Source: an uncultured Clostridia bacterium (GTDB lineage Bacteria > Bacillota > Clostridia > Oscillospirales > Acutalibacteraceae). From it: 42,505 nt of DNA. Each line of letters starts with the position of its first letter. The first letter of the stretch is position 1. The stretch spans positions 1 to 42,505 of the forward strand of contig CALWUI010000029.1 of NCBI GenBank assembly GCA_944384705.1, given 5' to 3'. Position numbers and translations under genes: made by a program. The notes beneath the pieces are model-generated. The model saw nothing but the letters and a program-made list of their open reading frames with translations. It was not told the origin of the DNA and ran no database searches. Below, one piece after another: positions 35,553 to 42,505 of this stretch.

Positions 35553-36734
35553 TTGAAAAAAAAATTATTTTTTTTTATATTTATATTTTTTTTGTCTTTT
35601 ATTGTTGTTTTTAGCTTTATTTTATACAAAAACAGTCAAAAATCTAAAATCACAATAAATGTGTATAATTGGGGCGAATATATTTCTGACGGTTCAAATG
35701 GAGCTTTAAATGTAAACGAAGAATTTACGAAAAGAACTGGAATATATGTAAATTACAGCACATTTCAAAGTAATGAGTCTCTTTTTGCAAAAATACAAAA
35801 TGGTGGAGCTAAATATGATGTAATTATTCCCTCTGATTATATGATATCTAAAATGATCAAAATGGATATGTTAAAGAAACTTGATTTTGAGAAAATTCCT
35901 AATTATTCTCATATAGATGAGTCATTTAGATCTTTAGAATACGACCCAACAAATGAATATTCTGTTCCATATACTTGGGGGCTCGTTGGAATATTTTATA
36001 ATAAAAAATTAGTTGATGAGGAAGAAAAAAATATAAATTGGAATATTTTATGGAATAAAAAATATTCTGGCAAAATATTGATGTTCGATAATCCTAGAGA
36101 TGCTTTTGCTATCTCTCAAATTAGGATAGGAATATCATTGAATTCTTCTAAAAAATCAGAATGGCTGAAGGCAGCTAACGATTTAAAACAGCAAAAACCA
36201 CTTGTACAAGCTTATGTTATGGATCAGATATTTGATAAAATGTCAAACGGAGAAGCGGCCTTGGCCCCATATTATAACGGAGACGCAGCAACTTTATTGG
36301 AGCGAAACAAAGATATTGGATTTGTTATTCCTAAAGAAGGAACCAACAAATTTGTTGATGCTATGTGTATTCCTAAAAATGCTGAGCATCCAGTCGAAGC
36401 TTTGGCTTATATAAATTTTATGTGCGATCCTAAAATTGCGGCAGAAAATATAAAGTATATCGGCTATTCTTCTCCAGAATCCGCAGCAAAAAGTCAGCTC
36501 GATCCAAAAGTTGCTAACAATAAAATATGTTATCCGGATGATCAAGTGCTTAAAAACGCGCAAGTATTTACAGCTTTACCTGATGAGTTAAATGCATTTA
36601 TTGATTCTCTTTGGGTAAATATAAAAACCGGCGAAGAAGGGAATCCTTTTGCCTTGATCGCCGTTTTAATAGGATTTATTTTGTTATATTTAATAGTCTT
36701 TTTACTTAAAAAGAAGAAGAATAAAACCGTTTAA
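35553..36734 (+). CDS. potD: Polyamine ABC transporter binding protein, doubly anchored
   Basis: 393 aa from TTG 35553 (AGGTGA SD). Periplasmic-binding-protein fold of the PotD/PotF group: ITINVYNWGEYISDG at the mature start, DVIIPSDYMISKMIKMDML, SVPYTWGLVGIFYNKKLV, MFDNPRDAFAISQI, VIPKEGTNKFVDAMCIPKNA-EHPVEALAYINFMCDP. It recognises the polyamine outside the membrane and hands it to PotBC. Odd: Gram-positive PotD is normally a lipoprotein, but no lipobox Cys is present. The N-terminal hydrophobic segment (5-26) and an extra C-terminal transmembrane helix (about 364-385, LIAVLIGFILLYLIVFLL plus KKKKN) would tether it at both ends. Confidence 0.93.
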   Translation: MKKKLFFFIFIFFLSFIVVFSFILYKNSQKSKITINVYNWGEYISDGSNGALNVNEEFTKRTGIYVNYSTFQSNESLFAKIQNGGAKYDVIIPSDYMISKMIKMDMLKKLDFEKIPNYSHIDESFRSLEYDPTNEYSVPYTWGLVGIFYNKKLVDEEEKNINWNILWNKKYSGKILMFDNPRDAFAISQIRIGISLNSSKKSEWLKAANDLKQQKPLVQAYVMDQIFDKMSNGEAALAPYYNGDAATLLERNKDIGFVIPKEGTNKFVDAMCIPKNAEHPVEALAYINFMCDPKIAAENIKYIGYSSPESAAKSQLDPKVANNKICYPDDQVLKNAQVFTALPDELNAFIDSLWVNIKTGEEGNPFALIAVLIGFILLYLIVFLLKKKKNKTV

Positions 36735-36787
36735 CAATTTCTGTAATTTTTTTAGGTTTCTTTCAAATATTTAAAATCAATCAAGTA

Positions 36788-36817
36788 TTGAGTAATTTTA
36801 TAAAAATATGATATAAT
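36788..36817 (+). promoter_or_regulatory. Sigma-A promoter of the cohesin-type surface gene
   Basis: TTGAGT (36788-36793), 18-bp spacer, TATAAT (36812-36817), followed by AAAAGGG and the gene. Confidence 0.55.
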
Positions 36818-36850
36818 TTATCAAAGTAAAAACAAAAGGGATTGGTAGTT

Positions 36851-37900
36851 TTGTTGAAACGACTAAAAATTATGCTATATTTATGTTTTATAACTTGTAT
36901 TTTCTTATCTCAAAAGGGTGTAGCTTATAGCGACAATGCTCTTGGAGCATCTTTGATTTGTGATAATGTCCTTCCTGTTAGCGGCGAAGAATTCACTGTT
37001 AGTCTTAGCCTTTTAGCAAATAGTGAACCTATAAATATTTCTGCTTATCGATTAAAAGTTAATTTTGATAGCTCAAAGCTAACATATAAAGGGATTTATT
37101 CTTATATAAATAACGATGATTTCGAAAGTTATAATAATGGAAACGACTTAAATATTTTGTATGTAACTTCTGAGCGTGGATTTGATTTAAATTCTGGAGA
37201 TTCCAAGATTGTTCTAGAGCTGAATTTTAAAGTATTATCAAATTGTGACATTGGCACCAATACCATCTCTGCTACAATCGATGGCATATGTGATTATGAA
37301 GCTCAGGCTCTTCCTTTGCCAGAAATCGATCCTATTACAATCAATGTTGTTCAGTCTGGTGAAGGAAATTGTGATCTTGCGAAGCTTTCTGCTGCAGAAT
37401 ATAAATTATCTCCGGCGTTTTCTTCCGACATCACTAAATATTCTGTTGAAGTGCCATACTCGAAAAGTACTATGGAATTTGAAGCGATTCCATTAGATCA
37501 GGAAGCATCTGTTAAAGCTAATAGAAAAACTTTAAAAAGTGCTGGCACATCTACAGATATCAATCTGACCGTTACTTCTGCAGATAAAAAATCTAAAAAA
37601 ATTTATACAGTAACAGTTAATAGGCTAAGCAAAAATACTGCCAATGATATTGAAGATGATGATTACACAGAAATTATAACTATGGATGAAAATGTAAAAA
37701 TTAATGATGATAGCAATAATACTGATGAATTGCTCAATGAGGACAATGTCAAAAATAATAGCGTAGAGCTGCAAAATTCTTCTGCACCACTTGTGGTTAG
37801 AGAAAATTCTTTTAACTTTATTTTATTTTTTGCTACTGCAACAATTCTTGCAATCCTTTGCGTTTTTATTATAAAACATAAGAATATATCATCAAAATAA
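36851..37900 (+). CDS. Membrane-anchored cohesin/cadherin-like surface protein
   Basis: 349 aa from TTG 36851; TTG 36854 and TTG 36842 are also possible, and AAAAGGG favours the two later ones. Signal peptide over roughly residues 1-27 (IMLYLCFITCIFLSQKGVAYS). Residues about 30-165 read like a cohesin-type beta-sandwich (VSGEEFTVSLSLLANSEPIN, ISAYRLKVNFDSSKLTYKGI, SGDSKIVLELNFKV). A cadherin-like beta-sandwich domain (PF12733 type) follows (LSAAEYKLSPAFSSDITKYS-VEVP, ending KKIYTVTVNRL). Then an acidic linker and one C-terminal helix (FILFFATATILAILCVFII) with a basic tail, anchoring it to the membrane. Cohesins bind dockerins in cellulosomes; no dockerin or cellulase is visible here, so adhesion or scaffolding is only a possibility. 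Confidence 0.8.
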   Translation: MLKRLKIMLYLCFITCIFLSQKGVAYSDNALGASLICDNVLPVSGEEFTVSLSLLANSEPINISAYRLKVNFDSSKLTYKGIYSYINNDDFESYNNGNDLNILYVTSERGFDLNSGDSKIVLELNFKVLSNCDIGTNTISATIDGICDYEAQALPLPEIDPITINVVQSGEGNCDLAKLSAAEYKLSPAFSSDITKYSVEVPYSKSTMEFEAIPLDQEASVKANRKTLKSAGTSTDINLTVTSADKKSKKIYTVTVNRLSKNTANDIEDDDYTEIITMDENVKINDDSNNTDELLNEDNVKNNSVELQNSSAPLVVRENSFNFILFFATATILAILCVFIIKHKNISSK

Positions 37901-38460
37901 GAAGCTAGTTTTTCTAAACTCCTCTGTCAATCAAATAAGTAATTACTGAATTTAATTATAAAAGAGAAAAATATAAAACAGTAATTCTAAAAAAGGCAAG
38001 TATGTTATAACTAGGACTTCAATGAACACTAGGTGAATTTTGGGTACCGTTTGCGCTCTAAGAAATTTTCTTTATTAGAATTTTTATTCATGCGTGAGAA
38101 TTAATATTTTAGTCAAGGTTAAAAAAATTTTGTATTTCTATAAAATACTTGTGAGATTAAGTGAAATTTCCAAATGTTACGTATAAGATTCTATATATTG
38201 AAAAAAGCAGTTCACTTATGTTTTTAATGAGAACTTAGGACTATATAGTGCTAAAAGGGAGTATAATCGAAGTTTGTATCCAATGTCGTGATTCCCTCGC
38301 ACTCAATAGTGTCAACCAACTGGATAATATCAAAAATTGGCAAAATTTTTACGTTTTATAGATTCGAAATAATCGGAGTGGAAATTTATAAGAGAATACT
38401 CTCAAAGTCAGCGTATATCCCCATAAATATTCTAATAAATCTAAAATCTAAATGTAAACG
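37901..38460. other. Non-coding stretch, no feature recognised
   Basis: About 560 AT-rich bases with only short frames and no terminator-like hairpin of note. Probably decayed DNA, as the following bases hold a gene relic. Confidence 0.4.
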
Positions 38461-38724
38461 GCGGCAAAAATCACAGACTTAAAGACTCTTCTGGAGAAGA
38501 ATTTGAAAAAGAACCTCTGTGAACTTAATCGTCTGGAGATGTTAATCAGGCAGCTGAAGACAGCGAAATACGGACAATTTTGGCACTTCGCTATATCCGC
38601 TGCCTTACCTAGCAGAAAATAGCATATGCGATCGGCGAGCATGATGAGTAGTATCCGCGCAAGAAGCATAATGCTTTTTTGGAAAAAATTAAGCATTTAT
38701 GCAAAATTTGCACAAAAAATTTGA
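38461..38724 (+). pseudogene. Relic of a phage-type regulator (DUF1492/RinA-like)
   Basis: From 38461 one frame reads AAKITDLKTLLEKNLKKNLC and on to RLEMLIRQLKTAKYG, then a one-base shift leads from 38565 into EIRTILALRYIRCLT, TAG, QKIAYAIGEHDE, TAG, YPRKKHNAFLEKIKHLCKI. The second part resembles the sigma-70 region-4-like helix-turn-helix of phage late-gene regulators, in which W-Q-K-I-A follows the first stop (TGG to TAG). The frameshift plus two stop codons mark it as dead. It may be the last trace of a prophage or conjugative element at this site. Confidence 0.55.
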
Positions 38725-38747
38725 TAAAAATTCTACACATAAGATAC

Positions 38748-38776
38748 TTGAATTTTGCAAAAAATTGTATTATAAT
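38748..38776 (+). promoter_or_regulatory. Sigma-A promoter of the frameshifted surface gene
   Basis: TTGAAT (38748-38753), 17-bp spacer, TATAAT (38771-38776), 48 bp before ATG 38824. Confidence 0.65.
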
Positions 38777-38823
38777 GAAAATACTTTTTTTAAGTAAATT
38801 TATATATAAAAAGAGTGTTTTAA

Positions 38824-41133
38824 ATGTTAAAATTAAACGAAATTTGCGAAAAGTTTAGCAAAAAGACTGAAAATTCTATTAATCACGTAGGGTTGGTGGG
38901 GCAAGATACACAATAAACTTGCACAAAAATTGATCTCCCTGGGAGTTAGTGTATCTTTGATGTTGGCAATGGTGCCGCTTGGCTGGCAAAGTCATACAGC
39001 TTACGCGGCGGAGCCAACTACAACAGGAACAGTATTGACGCCGGATCCAGACACTCTAAGCACCGATGGCACTGACGAGAGCAAATGGCAGTGGGACGAA
39101 GGAGAACAAAAATATTTTTCTTTAAACGCTTCACTCGATACTGGTGCGAGCTCAATGGAGGTACCTTTTGAGCTAAGCACATTTGGTACGCTGCAGTTTG
39201 ACTGGATGGTCAGCTGCTACGCTGGTATATACGATTTGACGTACACCTTGGTTGATTCCGAATCAAAAACAATAAAAACGCAAACCCGCTCAGAAGAGGA
39301 AGAATCCTATACAACAACTAAAATTGATCTGCTGCCTGGTAAATATACTTTAAAATTCGATTATAATCAAGCTGGGGGTTCTGCTGCGGGCACATCGCAG
39401 GGCTATGTCAAAAGTTTGAAACTTGTGACCTATGTGAGATCCCGAAGCAGCTGTACGCAACAGCAGCCGATTTGAAGGATTCTGGTGTATTTAGCCTAGA
39501 AGCAGAGAATTCAGAAAAGGTTGGACGCATAAACTTTGGAACGCGGCCGAAAGAAGTAAAATATTACACGCGCGGCAACTTGTCAAACACTAAAACCGTT
39601 GCAGCTAACATACCAATGACGTGGCTGGTGGCTGGAGTTGATGCTGATGGGACCTTGGTACTGTATGGCGAGGAGCCAATGATGAGCTGTCATAAACTGG
39701 ATAAAAACTCGAATAGTTTTTTTCAGACTGGTTGGAGAAATAAGCAGTATACACCTGAGAATACGGATTCGGGGTATGGCAGCACGGCGGCACAAACAGT
39801 GTATTTAAACCATTGGGGAGCAAGCAACTTAAGGGCGCAAGCAAAGGCGTTAGTTGGTCAATATTTTACGCCTGCCGAACAGAGCGCTATACACGATACT
39901 ACGATTACAACAAAAGACACTAAAAATAGCGTAGACTACAAAACGACGGACAAGCTGTATGTAGCGCTTTGTAACGGGGAATTTAACTATTCTAGCACCA
40001 TTACGAGCATAACCGTAGGTTCACAACAAGGCAATTTTGTGATTGACAAGGCTTATTGGGCAGGCCGTTCCTGGCTGCGCTCGCCTAATCCTGGTAGTTT
40101 CAGCAATGCCCTCATCGTGCTACCGGGCGACTTTGTCACGTACTACAATATGATTTTCGACTATCCCGCCGTGTCGTTCGCTTTTAATTTAGATCTGTCA
40201 TCTGTAATCTTCGCATCTGCGGCGTCAGCTAACCTTGGCTCAGGCGTTGTAGAAGTTCCACAAGCTTCTCCGATGCAGTTGCGGCTCTCTAGCGACGAGC
40301 ACCTCGCTGCGGCCTCTATTGCTGCTGATAGAGATAAGCTTACTTATTCAGCGCCTGCCGGCAGCCGATTGGTAATTTTGGCAACTACTTATGGTGGAAA
40401 ACTATTACAATATTCGCAGCCTATTTCTCAGACAGTTCAGGATGAGACTCTAACCTACGAGGATATACCGGAGTTTGCAGGCACTGCCGCGGCTGCTAGA
40501 GCTTGGATCGAAATGGACGACCCGAATTCGACTCAGAGCCAGATAAAATATGCCACGGAGCCTATTAATATTGACGAAGGTGCATTTGATTTAACTGCGG
40601 ACAGTATTGTACAGCTAGAAACCGTTGTACAGATAAGTGGCAAAGATCAAAAAATTTTAGTTAGAGGCCTTAATAGCGTAATTCCTGATGGAACAAAATT
40701 AGTTGCAAAAGTTGTAACTAATGCTGAAGGCTTGGATCCACAAAATTATGAAATTGAAAAGCAATTTCACTATGAAATAGAATTACAGGATGAGAACGGA
40801 GCGCCATTGCCTATGCCCCTGTCTGAGAAAGTAGAGCTATATTTTCAGGTAATTGATGGGCTCGATAAAAACGACTTGGAAGTTGTATTGCGGCAAATTG
40901 GCGATGATATTCAATTTGAAGAAAAACTAGTTAATATAGATGGAAATGATTACGTTTGTGTTAAAACTGACAATTTTTCACCGTATTCATTGATAGATAA
41001 GCTTAGCGAAGAGGAAAAAGCCGCGCAGAATCGAGCAATATTATTTACAGTTGTTGGAATAACTCTTGTGCTGATTTTAGCAGTGGGGATTTTCATAAAA
41101 TTCAAATCAAATAAACAAAAATTAGGAAAGTAA
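38824..41133 (+). pseudogene. DUF6273-type surface protein, two frameshifts
   Basis: One surface-protein gene broken in two places. From ATG 38824 the frame gives MLKLNEICEKFSKKTENSIN and closes at 38914. One extra base near 38888 would lead to GWWGKIHNKLAQKLISLGVS, a signal peptide ending HTAYAAEPT. That frame runs to 39475. A second shift near 39436 joins VTYV to REIPKQLYATAADLKDSGVF in the long frame (open to 41133). Domains: a beta-sandwich (about 39070-39430), a DUF6273-like domain with VYLNHWGASNLRAQAKALVG, TTDKLYVALC and SWLRSP, then a tail domain ending NFSPYSLIDKLS, one transmembrane helix and a basic end. The 38930-40560 part is clearly GC-richer than the tail and the neighbouring genes. 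Sequencing error is an alternative to true decay. Confidence 0.75.
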
Positions 41134-41480
41134 GCTGTTTTTCGGAGATAATTGAACAAAAAATAAATTTTACTAAAAGTATGAATAAAAAGAGATATAA
41201 TAAAGAAGCTGTCAAATTTTTAATTTTTTCATTGTCTCCTAAGACTTTAAATTTCGCAGAGGTGCGTACTCAGTAAGTGGGTATGCACCTTTTTTTATAG
41301 ATATCTATAATTTCATATATGAAAATAGTTTTTTGCGTAAAATTTTTCGAATAATAAGAAATTGAAATTTTCCAAAAGAGTAAATCTTGTTCATACTGAG
41401 TAGATTGAATTTTATGCAAATTCACTTGTTTATTTTGTTATTAAATATATAATTTTTTTGTATCACTCATATATAAAAAT
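41134..41480. other. Intergenic region with one terminator
   Basis: About 350 AT-rich bases. Apart from the hairpin at 41260-41297 nothing was recognised. Confidence 0.4.
41260..41297 (+). terminator. Terminator after the DUF6273-type gene
   Basis: AGGTGCGTAC (41260-41269) and GTATGCACCT (41281-41290) pair over ten positions (one G-T), 11-nt loop, followed by seven T. Confidence 0.85.
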
Positions 41481-41509
41481 TTGATTTAGAGAGGGAAATA
41501 GGATATAAT
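41481..41509 (+). promoter_or_regulatory. Sigma-A promoter of the leucine-rich-repeat gene
   Basis: TTGATT (41481-41486), 17-bp spacer, TATAAT (41504-41509), 32 bp before ATG 41542, which has AGGAGG seven bases upstream. The promoter and SD look intact although the gene is broken. Confidence 0.65.
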
Positions 41510-41541
41510 TGGAATAATAAAATATTTAGGAGGAAGTTACA

Positions 41542-42344
41542 ATGAAAAGTTTAAAAAATTCTTGTCTATTGCTTGCACCTTAGCTACTTTAGGACTAAAT
41601 TTTTTTGAAGCTAGTGCAACAGCAAATCAAACAGCGGACAAGCAACGCCCTAAGCTGATAGCTGAAGTGGCAGATGATCAGGGAGAATGTGGAGAAAATG
41701 TAGAATATAAATTTACTGCTTCAACTGGAGAACTTAGGATATATGGTACTGGGAATATGGATAAACATCCCTGGTCAGAATACAGAAATGATATAGAATC
41801 CGTCGTAATTGAAAATGGAGTCACTAATATTGTGAATGAAGCATTCAGATATTGTACTAGTTTAAAATCGGTAACGATCCCAAATAGTGTAACTTCAATT
41901 AGACGTTATGCATTTAGTGATTGTACCAATTTAACATCAATAATTATGCCAGATGGCTTAACATCAATCGAGGAATGGACGTTTTCAAACTTGTTCTGAA
42001 TTAAAATCAATAATAATACCAGGAAAAGTAACTTCAATTGGCAGTAATGCGTTTGAATCCTGCGATAGGTTAGCTTCGGTAAAAATACCCAGTAGCGTCA
42101 CATCTATGGGAGACAATGTATTCAGCGGCTGCACTAGCTTGAGTTCGGTGTCATACTCTGGCAATATGAACCAGAGCACGGGGAAAATGTTTTTCCAGAA
42201 GTTTTAGAAAATTCGCCGTTAAAGTATGTTCTAGTTTTTACCAGATATTTAAACAAGACGTTTTGCGGATTGCCAGTAAAGATATTTTATGCGACGCAAA
42301 ACATTTCATGTTTTTCAAAATTTCGCCGTTATTTAATGATATAA
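41542..42344 (+). pseudogene. BspA-like leucine-rich-repeat surface protein, frameshifted
   Basis: ATG 41542 with AGGAGG and promoter begins MKSLKNSCLLLAP and stops. Adding one A to the first A run gives MKKFKKFLSIACTLATLGLN, a proper signal peptide, in the frame that runs to 41999. That frame holds a BspA-like N-domain (GELRIYGTGNMDKHPWSEYR) and LRR_5 repeats (SLKSVTIPNSVTSIRRYAFS). A one-base insertion near 41990 shifts to SELKSIIIPGKVTSIGSNAF and SSVTSMGDNVFSGCTSLSSV. A third shift near 42166 leads to YEPEHGENVFPEVLENSPLK and a stop at 42344. BspA repeats mediate adhesion in gut and oral bacteria. With three frameshifts it should not be made at full length. Confidence 0.8.
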
Positions 42345-42375
42345 AAAAGTAAAATAAAAAAGCAGCATCACTTTT

Positions 42376-42505
42376 TTGAACAAGCCCAGTAAAAGAGGAC
42401 AATAGAAAAAAAGCCCCTCATATGGTAGAATAAAATAATTACCATAGGGGGTATTTTTATGGCAAGAAGCTACCAACACATAAGTGATAATGAAAAAGAA
42501 ATATT
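42376..42505 (+). mobile_element. IS3-family element, second copy, cut by the window end
   Basis: From about 42376 (TTGAACAAGCCCAGT) the sequence matches, with scattered changes, the end of the IS3 remnant at 30714 read on the other strand: GACAATAG, the TATGGTAG palindrome (42421-42447) and the transposase start. The orientation is opposite to the first copy. The rest of the element lies outside the window, so completeness is unknown. Confidence 0.8.
42459..42505 (+). CDS. IS3-family transposase OrfA, partial (window end)
   Basis: Starts ATG 42459 and reads MARSYQHISDNEKEI to the window end, the same N-terminus as the broken transposase at 30628 (MVRSYQHISDNEKEI). Only the first 15 residues are visible. 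No frameshift is visible up to this point. Confidence 0.75.
   Translation, partial: MARSYQHISDNEKEI

Noticed and set aside
38608..38650. Stop-codon (TAG) reassignment suggested by two amber codons in a conserved segment
   Set aside because: A frameshift lies in the same relic, and intact genes of the window stop normally; ordinary pseudogene decay explains it.

Overview
The window reads as chromosome of an AT-rich, low-GC Gram-positive bacterium of the Clostridia (an Oscillospirales-like lineage is my inference). Evidence: spore-former genes (spoVAD, gerW/ytfJ, a DacF-type carboxypeptidase), the clostridial gene order M50 protease-scpA-scpB-DUF2953-gerW-dacF-rluB, groESL under a CIRCE operator, near-consensus sigma-A promoters with 17-bp spacers, strong Shine-Dalgarno (SD) sites and many TTG starts. 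Unexpectedly for a spore-former lineage it also carries a full-length ATP/ADP translocase of the NTT/Tlc family, the energy-parasitism carrier of obligate intracellular bacteria and plastids, plus a secreted zinc-phospholipase-C-like protein. Together with many frameshifted adhesin genes and IS remnants, this suggests a host-dependent, probably intracellular or protist-associated bacterium at an early or middle stage of genome decay. That lifestyle is inference.

Layout. 1-2.6 kb: two decayed IS110-family copies, the first preceded by a foldable, GC-richer non-coding leader resembling the bridge-RNA region of IS110 elements. 2.6-5.5 kb (minus): coiled-coil and zinc-ribbon proteins, then a two-gene secreted operon (zinc PLC-like protein plus a cysteine-containing unknown) behind a perfect TTGACA-17-TATAAT promoter whose start site is overlapped by a perfect 13-bp inverted repeat. 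5.7-9 kb: groEL/groES and a solitary spoVAD. 9-16.5 kb (minus): two MprF-type flippase-like membrane proteins flanking a GT2 glycosyltransferase, a VanW protein, thioredoxin reductase and prolyl-tRNA synthetase. 16.6-22.5 kb (plus): a complete dTDP-L-rhamnose pathway (rfbA, D, B, C) interleaved with three GT2 enzymes. 22.6-29.4 kb (minus): oxaloacetate-decarboxylase alpha subunit with a separate biotin carrier, rluB, dacF, gerW, DUF2953, scpB, scpA and an M50 protease. 29.5-30.1 kb (plus): rpmB and a Nif11-type RiPP precursor with its own promoter.

30.1-42.5 kb: a segment bounded by two inverted copies of one IS3-family element. It holds the ATP/ADP translocase, a potABCD polyamine importer with a doubly membrane-anchored binding protein, a cohesin/cadherin-like anchored surface protein, a relic of a phage-type regulator, a frameshifted DUF6273-type surface protein and a frameshifted BspA-like leucine-rich-repeat protein.

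Reading as a whole: housekeeping, envelope and spore genes are intact; surface adhesins and transposases are broken. ATP import and polyamine import fit a bacterium living on host metabolites. I saw no tRNA, rRNA or CRISPR array. No database search was possible, so family names rest on motif and alignment memory.
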